From Nemertoderma westbladi (Eukaryota > Xenacoelomorpha > Nemertodermatida > Nemertodermatidae): a DNA stretch of 54,879 nucleotides. The stretch is taken from NCBI GenBank assembly GCA_032718475.1, contig JAUCBJ010008993.1, positions 1-54,879 of the forward strand, read 5' to 3'. Under the pieces are notes generated by a model. It had not been told where the DNA came from, did no database searches, and was given only the letters and a program-made list of their open reading frames with translations. Of the stretch, positions 38,424-49,100 are shown piece by piece. The translations under genes and the position numbers were made by a program. Positions within the stretch are counted from its first letter, which is position 1. Each line of letters begins with the position of its first letter.

Positions 38424-38446
38424 CTTTATTGCTTACTGCAATAAAG
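38424..38446 (-). other. Conserved hairpin next to the 5' LTR of element 1
   Basis: CTTTATTGC and GCAATAAAG form a perfect 9-bp stem around a 5-nt loop, 16 bp from the inner edge of the LTR, where a primer-binding site is expected. It is unchanged in element 2 (53263-53285) although adjacent bases differ. Confidence 0.75.
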
Positions 38447-38462
38447 AAGCTATATCCGTTAT

Positions 38463-39698
38463 TGTTCGCGCTTTCAGACCTTTGGCAGTTTAACCCGCCA
38501 AATTAGGATGTCTTCTAGATAATAAATCACCTTTTGCCTATGACAAGTATTTAATTCACTACACTAGTCGAAACCAATCTGTGCGCGATCATTCACCCGC
38601 TGGATATACCCGGGAGATTGGGTTCGACGGCTTAATCTTATTGCTATGTAAGCTTAATGTATTATCCGACTGACAGTATTATATAATCTCTGACAATATT
38701 ATTCACCTTCGGGGAATATTAACAGTTCCTTTAGGACGTGGCTCTCTATCTATATAAACAGAGTTATGACTTAAACTACTCACAACGATATGGCTTAAGT
38801 TATAATTCACATATATGGCGCATTCTTTAGGAAATGCTTCGTTATCAGTCTCACTCATACACAATGCTGCACAATACTGCACACTGATCTGCCGATCTTC
38901 ACTGATTTTAGTTATATATAAAAGGAACACGGACTGACTCATGTAGGGTCTATCAAATAACATTAGATTCACTTCAAACCACTTTAACATAAGTCACAAT
39001 CGTTATATGTAACCTTTCTCTCTTACCTTCGGTATATCAAGAATATTGGGTTTCGGGGTTATTTATCGTTATTCCAAATATAATAATTCATCAACCATAT
39101 TATGAAGAACTGACAGTAAATAGCAGTATAACAATATGAAGTATGCACAAGTTGTTTGATTAGGTATGGTATGTTATGTTGTGATAAATGCAGTTTTGTT
39201 ATGATAACGGATATATGTCCTTATAATTAAGCCTACTAGTGTAGGGCTAAAGCCGTTCTTCCTGGCTTAGAATCACCAACAACACTAAAAACTGATAAGA
39301 ATAACTATAAGAATACCAGCTACCCTTATTCTACAAAGATCTCACCCACCACAGAGAATGAGCATACAGATAGGAAATTCAGTTCAGTAGATCTGTGATA
39401 GGTCAAAATCAAAACCAACTCAAATCCTATTGGCAGATACAGAAGGCAGGGCTATGGGGCAACGTGGCAATATCAGCCGTTAGCCGTCGTCATGGTAGCG
39501 ACACTGTTTTCAAGAGTATCGAGCTTTTACGTCACGAAATTGCAGATTATGTCCTCTAAAGTACAAATACAGAAGAAATGGCTTTTATGTCCTCCAAAAC
39601 ACCAGTACAGCAAGGACACGGCCTTTTTATGCCTGGTAAACCAACCACAGAGTACTTTACGGGGATAATAACCGGCTAATTACGCAAAAGCTTTTACA
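38463..39698 (-). repeat. 5' LTR of element 1 (1236 bp)
   Basis: Direct copy of 28079-29303 with the same TG...CA ends. Being upstream of the minus-strand ORFs it should contain the promoter; the transcription start cannot be placed by eye. No TGG-type primer-binding site directly adjoins its inner edge. Confidence 0.93.
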
Positions 39699-40275
39699 GC
39701 TAGATTATGGTAGTCAAGTACAGTAGAACGTTCAATTCCGACGTAAGAGGAGCGTTCGGGGTATTAATTGCTTCTTAGAATGGCCACGAAGGTTGCTGCT
39801 GGTCCATCCCAGACAGGTACACCTTAACACCTATTGGCTATGGGTAATCCTTCATGGTGACACACACGCACCATTATTTATGGGTCATAATTGGGGTGGA
39901 TTATGTTCTATTTTCTACTCATGTCCTTAGACATCTTGAAAAAGATGGCCCCCTACAGGAGGGACACCCACTACTTGTTTCTTGAAGTACTGTAGGGGAA
40001 TAATCCAGCCAAACATGTATCCTACTGATATAGACTTTGTTTATGATTTAGGAGTTATGTAGGCCTAGGCCTACACGTTCGTGGGGCCTTCGCGCAGCAC
40101 GAGGCCCAGTTATGAGATACAAATTAAAATTGTGCGACTGTATCACAAAATCAGGTTATGAGAGATTAACCCACACCACCAATTAATCAAAGAAAGGGGG
40201 ACAGTACGTGTTCACCCCTTTTAATCTGCACCCCCCCCCCCCCCTCCCCCACCCACCAATACATAACCGCGACAT
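39699..40275. other. Flank of element 1, with a C-rich tract
   Basis: No gene seen. 40231-40244 is a run of 14 C followed by T and CCCCC. On the minus strand, ATTAAA near 40215-40222 could be the polyadenylation signal of the zinc-site gene that ends at 40276. GGGGCCTTCGCGCAGCACGA near 40082 resembles the end of the dispersed repeat at 43578. Confidence 0.45.
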
Positions 40276-40802
40276 CTACCACCCACGGAAGGGTAGCACG
40301 AACTTATTTCCAAACGCACGTTCAATATGCAAAGCCAGGTGGTTTATAGGAATATAATCAATGCAGTACTCGTCTTCATTATAAGCCTCTTTGCGTTCGA
40401 CCTGTTTTATATTAAAATATATTTATTAAACGGAGGCTGACGCTCTTTATAATAATAATACCTAGGGATGCCAGCTTCCAGACTTTCAATCTTTACTGCC
40501 ACGCAAACCCCGCAGAGGAAGTTTTGGTTTAAGAGATCAAGCCCATCGGCAATTGGTGTTTCAATTTCGGTCCAGGAACTCTGACAATGGGAGCATTCAA
40601 TCTTAGCTGCGGTCCATTCCCGTGGTTTCGGCTTCCTTTTCTTCGTCCCAATGACAGATTCTTCTGAAGACGTTCGATTCGCTTTCAGTTTATTGTTGGC
40701 GTTTGTGTTTTGAAGTTGTATTCGAGTGGACAGTCGCGCCGGTTTCGAGGTAACCATACCGACCTGTGATAAGCGTTGGTTTTGTTGAGTGCCGGTATTC
40801 AT
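40276..40802 (-). CDS. Small two-exon gene with a four-cysteine zinc site
   Basis: Exon 1 runs from the ATG at 40802 to 40497 (102 codons). It is followed by the donor GTAAAG (phase 0). Exon 2 begins after TTTAATATAAAACAG at 40401 and has 41 stop-free codons (VERKEAYNEDEYCIDYIPIN...FVLPFRGW) to TAG at 40276-40278. The predicted protein is 143 residues. It has a basic, Ser/Thr/Asn-rich N-terminus with a KKRKPKPREW nuclear-signal-like stretch, then CSHC and CGVC about 25 residues apart, a zinc-ribbon or RING-like arrangement. An alternative donor (AG/GTATTA at 40461) would give a frame that stops after ~19 codons in exon 2, so I prefer GTAAAG. Family and function are not recognised. Upstream exons cannot be ruled out. 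Confidence 0.5.
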
Positions 40803-41246
40803 CTTCTTTCACCTCTTCAATATCAGATGTTGCAAATACTGATAACACGAATAACGGTATATATTTCAATACTTGTCAATAGTAATATATATAATTTAGA
40901 TAACTATTTTATATCTGTACTGTTGAGCAAACTCTACATAAATTTCAACCTGTGTATCGCCGGTAGTGCTGTTGCTGTGCAAGTGCTGAAGTGCTGGTTG
41001 CCACCGGTCACGCGGTCAGCCGGTACCGGTAGTAGGGTGGTACCATGGCCTACTACACACAGGCCATGACAAGGACTTGCCGTGAAATTAGCGTAGGCTG
41101 ACTGATGAATTATCAAATATTATATTTTCCACGAATGCAGGGTCCATATTTAAAAGAAGATGACTAGATTTTCGTAAAGAATTTAATTGAAACAGTATTT
41201 AATAATTAATAAATTAATTATCGCTCGAGTTCCTGCAGCTTTTATT
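40803..41246. other. Intergenic, likely promoter side of the zinc-site gene
   Basis: Mostly AT-rich. 40960-41060 is richer in G+C with CACCGGT/ACCGGTA words. No supported coding frame. Confidence 0.4.
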
Positions 41247-41289
41247 CGTTTGTGGCTGCCTCGTTTGTGCTATGTTTGTGGCAGGAATG

Positions 41290-41600
41290 TTTGAACGCTA
41301 ATAAGTCGGTCAATCATGGATGAAATGGAACCAAACTTGGTACTCATGTAGTCTATAAAAAATTTAGAAATTCTACACACAGACAGACTTCTACAGTTCC
41401 CCGGTCTGCCGCTAGGGGGCGAATTAACAGAAACGTAAAAATAGCTGTAATTATAGAACCAACGATCAGATTCATCTGAAATTTAGTAGTAGTTACCTAA
41501 GAGCATTGCTTAATTAGAAATTCTACAGAGACTTTTACAGTTCCTGTCTGCCGCTAGTGGGGAATTGTTAGAGCTCCAGTTCAACGTGCTTAGCACGGTT
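41290..41600 (+). repeat. Dispersed repeat copy (AACTCGGcCAATc..GATGAAAT family)
   Basis: AACGCTAATAAGTCGGTCAA, GATGAAAT, ACCAAACTTGGTAC and TTTAGAAATTCTAC match, with divergence, the repeats at 43578-43841 and 45489-45683. A second partial copy of the TTCTACAG...GTCTGCCGCTAG part follows at 41517-41575. The right end has a small hairpin, CGTGCTTAGCACG. Confidence 0.6.
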
Positions 41601-41684
41601 TAATAAACAATCAATTCATTATTTTATTCAATACAGTAATTATAACAGTAAAATGCAATGTATTCTATTTTTTAGTGAAATCAA

Positions 41685-41947
41685 GAGATAGGAGGGGGGT
41701 GGGACTGGACGCAAATCCCATCTTGGCGAATTAATATCCCGCCTCAATATTAATTTCTAAATTTTGGGAAAGGAGCAGGTTACAGTGGCACGTTATTTTA
41801 ACCAAAACAATAAAGTAAACACAATAGAACAGGTTACAGTTTTATTTTTGAGAGTAATCAGCTGTTGTTATTTGCGTCCAATTTCCCCTGGAGAGGGATG
41901 AATTTTTATTGCGTCCAGTCCCCCCCCCCCCCCCCCCCCCCCTATCT
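41685..41947. mobile_element. MITE with G-rich terminal inverted repeats
   Basis: The left end GAGATAGGAGGGGGGTGGGA continues CTGGACGCAAAT. The inverse of the right end is AGATAGG, a G run of 23, then ACTGGACGCAAT. The direct repeat TGAAATCAA flanks the element at 41676-41684 and 41948-41956 (8 or 9 bp, depending on where the end is set). TTGCGTCCA also occurs subterminally near 41870. No ORF. The target-site length fits hAT or Mutator-like elements. Confidence 0.78.
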
Positions 41948-41956
41948 TGAAATCAA

Positions 41957-42099
41957 ATACCAAAAATATATTTATTATATGAACAATCTATTTGGAAATT
42001 GTAAGTTCGGCCTATCTCTTTACCATAAGCTCAGTATCTTTATCTGGTGTGTTTTTATTATTTTACCAATTATTTAATATGTTTGATAGAATTGAACAA
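41957..42099. other. AT-rich spacer
   Basis: No gene recognised; an 82-codon + frame starting at 41992 runs through it without family features. Confidence 0.3.
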
Positions 42100-42720
42100 C
42101 ACCGCCCAACACAACCAACTCTCTATCCGCCTCGAGCATCGAGAATACGAGAAACTCGATCGAAATACCTGCTTATCCCAGTAGTATCCGTCCGTAGTCT
42201 AGTCACCGGACCGCTGCGGTTTACTCCCGTAGAACAGTAGAATTCCCGCAGCTTCCGACCCAATTCGACAACGAATTCGCTTCACACTTTCGCGTCACAG
42301 AGAACGTAGGTAATCCAGTGCGATAACGTCTGCCCAACGTTCAACCATTTCCCCCAGGCGATCCCAGGATCCGGGCCGCCGCTAAACCCAGATCGCAATC
42401 CTCGTCGATTCGTCCAGTCGTCGACGTAAGTCAGTAAGTGGGACTCTTCCCACCGCACTCCAAGGTGGGTGACCGGAGTGAGGCATGATGAACTTGGCAG
42501 TGGCCCGCATTACGATCTGACCGACCGCCGTATTCCCAGTGTCTGAGTGTAGTAAATACCCAAATAGAATCGTACTGACAAACAAGCAATCAGGCAATTC
42601 CGTAGTATTCCCCCGTTAATCACCTCTTGAAGCAACTCGGCTGCTCGGGTCCAGATACATCGGACTGTCGGGAGCGTTTCAGACATCAGACAGTAATGGA
42701 GTGGCATTTGCGAATATTTC
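42100..42720 (-). other. GC-richer block, possible relic coding sequence or CpG-rich promoter
   Basis: This block stands out from AT-rich flanks. On the minus strand a frame reads through HSGHPPWSAVGRVPLTDLRR to IAIWV, meets one in-frame TAG (42384-42382), then continues RRPGSWDRLGEMVERWADVI to a second stop near 42298. A single stop inside an otherwise open, GC-rich frame could mark a decayed gene, but no family is recognised and a promoter island is equally possible. Confidence 0.3.
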
Positions 42721-43577
42721 CAATGGTTTTATAATAAATAAGGGGATTCAACAGTTCCATGCTAAAACAAATGGATTATTCCTAACCCCACCCCAATACA
42801 GCAATATACCTAACAGTATATAGCTTAGGTACCACAGTCTGACTAGCTTTAAATATTAGAGTATGAAAATTATTATAGGACCCTCATGGAAACGAAGTAT
42901 ATACCTCATGAGGCTATCCTTACACCAGAACCCTTTATTTAAGTAAATAAACATTTTATAAGTTGACTATCTACATAAATCAGTATTGGTGCTCCTAAAT
43001 ATCTAGTGTTATTAGGCCTACTTGTACTGTAGGCCTAATATCGTAACGTAATCTTTATAAATGTATTATTGTGAATTTTAAAAGGTTTAATTATGTGTAA
43101 AAAACAATCAATCAATCAAACCATAATCAGCACAGTCAGCCTACGCATGGGTGGTACCTACGGTGCGCACTACAACGGCTGAACGGCAGTACAGCAATAC
43201 GGTGTACCGTGCCAATGACTGAATGATTAGCGGTAACTACTGAACTATCTAAACTATTATATTATTATTACCGGTACTAGGCTAATTAGGCCTAAACTAT
43301 AATCACCGCAAGGGTTTCCGGGGCCATGTTTAGATTACATGATATGGCATGTCTGCAGTGTATGGTACCGGCTGACCTGTATTACAGCCTGACAGTACCG
43401 GTACAAATGGTACATGCAGATTGGCATGGTACATGCAGATTGGCAGACAGCCCCTATGTTTTGCAAAATTTGTCAGAAAACCAGCTGATTTATCCTACAG
43501 TAATAATAATTTAACGCATGTTAATTTTGGATAAATAAATATATTATAACTACAATAACAGTTACACTGATGCTGCA
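42721..43577. other. Intergenic, no gene seen
   Basis: AT-rich DNA with several TACCGGTA and TAGGCCTA words. Confidence 0.4.
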
Positions 43578-43841
43578 CGAAGGCCCCACGCAAATTCTAC
43601 TTGGAAAATTTTCAAACTTTTGCCAAACAACATGTGTACCAAGTTTGGATAGATTTCATCAAGGGTTGGCCGAGTTATTAACGTTTAAAATAAAATACTG
43701 AAAAAAAACGCGACAGAACGACAGAACGACAGGTTGATTAATGGTACCACTACGCTAAGGCTCTCTCACTTCGTGGCTCGCCCCACAGGTTGATTAATGG
43801 TACCACTACGCTAAGGCTCACTCACTTCGTGGCTCGCCCCA
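43578..43841 (-). repeat. Dispersed repeat, left arm of an inverted pair, with 56-bp tandem duplication
   Basis: Inverse of 45489-45683 with few differences, including CTACTTGGAAAATTT, AACATGTGTACCAAGTTTGG, GTTATTAACGTTTAAAA and GACAGAACGACAGAACGACA. Here the end unit CAGGTTGATTAATGGTACCA...GGCTCGCCCCA (56 bp) occurs twice (43730-43785 and 43786-43841), while the other arm has one. There is also a short A-rich insertion before CGCGACAGAACG. Confidence 0.85.
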
Positions 43842-44950
43842 CAGTACCATTTTAATTATCCATGGATACAATTACGATTACAAATTACGATACAAAATAC
43901 GATTTTTCGATTCTATGGAATAGGAGGCCTTAACCCACCACATTGTATTTCATGTGGACGCAAATATCTTTAAATTTCCTGAGCTAAACATGAGAGTTTT
44001 ATTTTATGTGGGGATGCAATATAACTTTAAATAATATAATCAATCCAGTTTAGAAGTGAGTAAAAAGTATATTATTTCTTAAACAAATTATTTATCATTA
44101 TTATTATTATATTACAAGAAAACATTAGAACAAAGTAAACATTATTACAAATCGTGATACAATTTATTGTATGCAATTAAAAAATAAAGTGCAAACTAAC
44201 TATGGTCAACTAATTAAACGCGGGAATTTTAAAACGTAGATTATCAATGTTTGACGTAGGCCAACTGCAGTAAACTGTGTTCATGTGTACTGTTGGTGGA
44301 GGGAGAGCAGCAGAGGCGGGTGTTATACAGTTATACGTACTTCAGTATCAGTACTCTACTCAGGTACTGACTGCTTATGTTTCACTGTTTGTGCAGCTTG
44401 CAATTAGTTAGTGACAAATTACTATTCTGCCATTAGCAGATTAGGTAACCATACTAGCCAGTCTACGGTCTACCGGCAGACCGGTACCTTGTTTCTTGTT
44501 AGGCCTATTCTTCTAGACTCAAAACAAAACTTTATCTGCGGACCGTGGTAGTGCAACTGATTAACTGTCCTTTATCCTGTTTTATCTGTTTTTATAACAA
44601 TTTTCCCAGGTAATCCTGTCATTGCGGTACAGCGGTTGTGCGGTATATCGTAAAATTTTTGTTGTAGTCAGTAGTAGTATCTGTAGATCTGAGTACTGGA
44701 GTATAGTACGTAGTCGTTATTAGGTACTATTCAGGTACAGGTACAATTCCATAATACTGTAATATTTCGTGTTCGCTATTCAGTGTGTCCAGTCCATGAA
44801 CTCGAGGCTTATCAAAAAGCCATCAGCTATCATAAGCCTTAAAAGTATTGCATTGTTTGGACTGTCTGCCTGTAGTAGGACGCTAGTTTGTACTGTTATA
44901 AAGCTGTAATCGTGAAATGTGCAGCACTGTAGTAGTCTTTCAGTTTATCG
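43842..44950. other. Upstream region of ClpP
   Basis: AT-rich to 44260, then richer in G+C, with ACCGGTA words near 44470. The promoter and leader of clpP should lie in the last few hundred bases, but no core element can be assigned with confidence. Confidence 0.35.
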
Positions 44951-45310
44951 ATGAATGTGATGATGGCTTCGAAAGCAATCTGTATAACAAACTTATGGAC
45001 TAAATGCCGATTGAATCTGTCTGGCCAACTATTAAGCAGAATCTACCCGTCCAGAAGTTTGAGTAGAACTGTTCCGCGGTCGACTCCCATGCACGTTCCT
45101 ATGCCATACGTGCTGGAACAAACGCAATTCGGCGAACGCGCCTACGACCTGTACTCGAGACTACTGAAGGACCGTATAGTCTGCCTTATGGGACCGGTTA
45201 GCGACTCCCTATCAAATACTGTCGTCGCCCAGTTGCTGTTTCTCCATTCGGAAAGCGCAAAGAAACCGATCCATTTGTACATAAATAGTCCCGGGGGTGT
45301 TGTATCCCAG
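44951..45310 (+). CDS. CLPP: Mitochondrial ATP-dependent protease proteolytic subunit, first coding exon
   Basis: ClpP forms the barrel of the mitochondrial matrix ClpXP protease. The exon gives 120 codons. Residues 1 to ~45 are basic, Ser-rich and lack acidic residues, as in a mitochondrial targeting peptide. Then comes the conserved start of mature Clp[56 protein letters not shown] and SPGGVV. A good donor (CAG/GTAAGG, GT at 45311) ends the exon in phase 0; reading on gives a stop after a few codons. The catalytic Ser (GQACSMG box), His and Asp lie in later exons, which are not present between here and the adapter junction at 46118. Earlier ATGs in frame were not seen. Confidence 0.92.
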
Positions 45311-46117
45311 GTAAGGTCGTAGAATATCAGCTCAGTACTGTAAGTTGGATGTATAGGCCTACACATTTACACGATTTCATTAATTACATACGTAACTTAA
45401 TAACATTAGATGCTACGGCAATAATTGTTATTGCAACATTGGATGGGACAGAGCAAAATATTATTCATTGTTCATGTGCATTTTCTTGTGGGGCGAGCCA
45501 CGAAGTGAGTGAGCCTTAGCGTAGTGGTACCATTAATCAACCTGTCGTTCTGTCGTTCTGTCGCGTTCAATTTTAAACGTTAATAACTCGGCCAATCTTT
45601 GATGAAATCTACCCAAACTTGGTACACATGTTGTTTGGCAAAAGTTTAGAAATTTTCCAAGTAGAATTTCCGTGTGGCCTTCGAGAAGCTAAGATAATAG
45701 CAGTTAATTAGTTAATTAAGTTATTACGGTAAAAACACCATTTTCAACCTGCCTTTTAAAGGAAATTAATTGTTTTACAGTATAAGATTTAAATAATTAT
45801 AATTAAAAATTATACAGATGTAATCCACATACCCCATTCTATTATAGTTTTTAATTAGTTCAAGTGATTTGCTATAATAATTGTGTCTTTAATTGATCTA
45901 AAGTAATTAAAACGGCAAAAAAAATTGATTCTCATTAAATACTGCTCATTTATTGGCCAACATGCTGGTACGATGGAAGGATGTGTGTGTAAAGCAGCTA
46001 GTTGCTGGGAATGATTATTGGTCAAGTCTCTGCTGGTGTGGAGCTAGCTGGGTGGGAGTTGTGGCTGTAGACTAACCAGAGAGGAATTGTAATAGGCAAC
46101 CAGTATTGCTATTCCAG
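45311..46117 (+). other. Start of ClpP intron 1, truncated by adapter junction
   Basis: Begins with the GTAAGG donor, is mostly AT-rich, and includes the dispersed repeat at 45489-45683. No sequence matching the second ClpP exon is present. Confidence 0.6.
45489..45683 (+). repeat. Dispersed repeat, right arm of the inverted pair
   Basis: TGGGGCGAGCCACGAAGTGA, CCTTAGCGTAGTGGTACC, GTTAATAACTCGGCCAATC, ACTTGGTACACATGTTGTTT and GAATTTCCGTGTGGCCTTCG are the inverse of 43578-43841. It lies in the ClpP intron, so the two arms flank the first ClpP exon. Confidence 0.85.
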
Positions 46118-46169
46118 AGTACTCTGCGTTGATACCACTGCTTAAGCAGTGGTATCAACGCAGAGTACT
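46118..46169. other. Two head-to-head copies of a synthetic PCR adapter (chimeric junction)
   Basis: A perfect 52-bp palindrome. The right half starts at 46144 with AAGCAGTGGTATCAACGC and ends AGAGTACT; the left half is its exact complement. This is the well-known template-switch/whole-genome-amplification primer used in SMART-type cDNA kits and, to my knowledge, in low-input long-read libraries. Natural DNA is not expected to carry two full copies back to back. It marks two amplified fragments ligated together, so the sequences on its sides need not be neighbours. Confidence 0.95.
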
Positions 46170-49100
46170 AGCGCCTTGACTTGTAAGAACATTCCTTCTA
46201 TATCAGAGGCGAACGCGATGGAATATTGTCTTAATCTTAATAGTATTCCCAACAAAGATTGGAGTAAGTTGGGTCCTGGTAACAACTCGGAATTGAGGGA
46301 TTGGCCCATATATAGAGCAGAGCCATCAAATACGACTCGTACTTCATGGGGTTTACCGGGTTTGGGAACGTAATGATGTGTTAAATAATACGTTCTCTCA
46401 GTCACTGGTGTTCCTTCCGGTACTCTCTCCGCGTATCCCTTTGTTATAAATTTCTTCAGCTGAGTTTGGTACATTTCTTTCGCTGAAGCATTAGCTGTAA
46501 GGCATCGATATAATTGAGCGATTCTTTTTTCTGCCAAGGGTCTGTTATTTATAAATCTAGGTTCTCGTTTTCGAAATGGTAGGCCGATTTCATACCTACC
46601 TTGGTCCTTTAAAAAACGTGTAGTTGTTTCCTGGATTTGCTTGGCTCTTTCTTCTTCTATCGATAGAGCTTTATCATATGAATTGGGCTCTACCAGTTCC
46701 TGAGTAAAGAATCGTACGGCTAGTTCGTCCCGAGTTCTAGCGTTGTAGCGCTCTATCTCATCGTTTAGTTCGTCATTGTAAGCGATGGGTTCCGATGGGT
46801 GAATCAGTTGACATAGGTTCACCTGACTTTTCCAAGTTTGGTTTTCTGTAAGTAGGTCGATTGTGTTCTCTTCATCGAAGAGTTGGTAGATGTCGTCATT
46901 ATCTGAGGAGTATGGTGTTCCCTCAGTTAGTTCGTCCACCTCACTGCTCTCCACTTCCCAATCGTGTACTTGGTATGTTTGTTCTTGTGGCATTCTCTCT
47001 TCGAGAGTCCTGCGGGAAGGGCCAGTAAAGTACCAACCTACTCTAGTTCTTACCGCATAGGTTTGCAGTGGCTGCGGTTGAGCAGGCCGTTTCTCTAATG
47101 TTTCGAGCGCCTCATGCGCGTTCTGGCCGATGAGTATTTGCACTCCAGGATAATCTGTCTGGAATCGAGGTATCTTAAGATGTTGGATGCTCTCATCCTC
47201 GTCCCAATTATAAAGGTCTGCTTGAGTAGTAGCGAAGTTCTTTATAGCCACCATTTTTACCGACCTTATACCTTGTGCTCCTAACTTATCCTGGGGGGTG
47301 GACAACACACCTACATAGTAATCTGCCGTTAAGGTAGATTTCCAAACCTGCATAATTCCTGACATATTCAATTTAGTCCGGAATTTGGGTTGTCCAGCAA
47401 AGATATCTTCGGCTAGTTCTTGATCGATGAATGTTCCTGTGCTGCCGGAGTCAAGGAGGGCGTTCACTATGTAACTTTTGTTAAGACCGTGAACTCTTAC
47501 CTGCACTACAGGAAATTCTCTGATTCCTACGGTGGAAGTTGGAGCTTTCCAAGATGGTTGTTTGGCAAAAGTAGTTGGGGGAAACTCATTGTTGGTGTCC
47601 TTTTCATAAGTAAGTGCTCGATACACTGCGGTATTGATTAGATAACAGGATTCGTTGGCGTCGGAGAATTCGTCAGTATAGAATCCTTCCATCTCAGACT
47701 CCTGATCAGTGTCGTTTACATCACTGAATTGGACATGTAGTTCGGGCTCACTTACCTGACTCTGTTTATCTCGTTCGAACTCACTGTGTAACAAGATGTG
47801 ATGTTTCGCGCCACACTTTGCACACTTTATGTCGGAGTAACAGGTTCGCCGTTGGTGTCCTGGTCTGAGGCAATTATAGCATAGCCGCTTATCCCACACG
47901 ACTGCACGTCTGTCTACAAGGGATTTCTTTAGAAATTCAGCACACGCACTCAAACGGTGGGTCCCATCGCACAGCGCACAGTTAGGTTTTATGTTACTCA
48001 CTTTACCTTGGGTAACTTGATGCACTCTCGTTTTTTCTTCGGGTTTTCTTCGGTGCATTCTGTTAGGAGACTGAGGAGGGGTCTTGGCAACCTGTTCTCT
48101 CCTATCGTTGTTTCGAGCCTTGTATTTACTTACATCTTTTGAGGTTTTGTCAACGTAGTAAGATCTCTCAGTGTCTTTCCCGCTGTCCTCTTCTTGAGAA
48201 GCTTGGCTTTCGCCGTCGTCAGTGTAACACACCGGTGTTACTCTTCTCCTAGAAGCGGGTTTCTCACTTACCTTATTTTCCGATGTTTTCTCTCTGGACT
48301 GCTTGATGAGTTGTAGTTTTACCTCACCATCCAAGAAGGACATGAGATCAGCCATGGTAGGACTTCGTCGTTGTTGTTCATTCATGTACAACACTTTCTT
48401 GTCCCAGCGTGTACATACTCCACCCTTTGGTAAAGTAGAGACTACGGCTCCAATAACCATTGAACTCTGATATTCATGAGACTTACCTAACCAGTCCAAT
48501 TGTCTACAGATCTCTTGAATCTCATCGGAAAACTTTATAATCCCGCTACTAAGGAAGTGTCGGGGGGCTACTAATTTTGCATACAAATACTTAGCTATGT
48601 TATCCTTGTTACCATACCTGATGTTTAATGTATCCCATACTTGTCTTAATCCTTCTGGATGTCCAATAAACTTTAACGCCATTAACTTGGGAGGTCCTTC
48701 CAAACACTTGATGAGGAACCTAAGTTTCTCTCCGTTAGATAGTACAGAGTTCTGTATGCTATCTTTGTAATATTCGTTGAAAGGTAACCATTTCATCTCA
48801 TCTCCATTGAATTTGACGATCTCTCCCACTTTGACCGCTTGGCGGGCTTCTGTTCTAGCCATCTGCCTCGTAAAGCTTTCTTGGGCCATCGTGTTATTTA
48901 ATATCGAATTATCGGTATATAAATTTCTCGGATCATTATCAGGTCTATAGGGAATATCATTAATAACAGGTCTATAATCACCCTTAATAGGGTTTGCTAT
49001 AGGAGTTTCTACTTCACTAGCAGTATAGATGCGTGTAGGCTCCACACCTTGCGCATGTAATACCTTAGACCTAACAGGTTGACACAATGTTACAGGGGGT

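Larger units (their letters stand above)
36174..38462 (-). other. Long 5' leader of element 1
   Basis: About 2.3 kb between the 5' LTR and the ORF, collinear with 51083-53299 of element 2. It holds AATACCGGTAT/TATATATAAGTAT subrepeats (36330-36600), a ~285-bp tandem duplication (37521-38090), three 38-bp repeats (38269-38395) and a hairpin (38424-38446). No coding frame is supported. Confidence 0.75.
28079..39698 (-). mobile_element. BEL/Pao LTR retrotransposon, element 1, internally deleted
   Basis: Complete LTR-to-LTR element read right to left: 5' LTR 38463-39698, leader 36174-38462, deleted gag-protease ORF 32556-36173, spacer, accessory ORF 29773-30903, polypurine stretch near 29304, 3' LTR 28079-29303. 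The DUF1759-type gag region, zinc knuckles and DUF1758-type protease identify BEL/Pao. The near-identical LTRs imply a recent insertion. RT, RNase H and most or all of integrase are missing, and the start of gag is deleted compared with element 2, so it is non-autonomous. The outer flanks (TCTAA at left, GCTAG at right) do not form a target duplication. Confidence 0.9.
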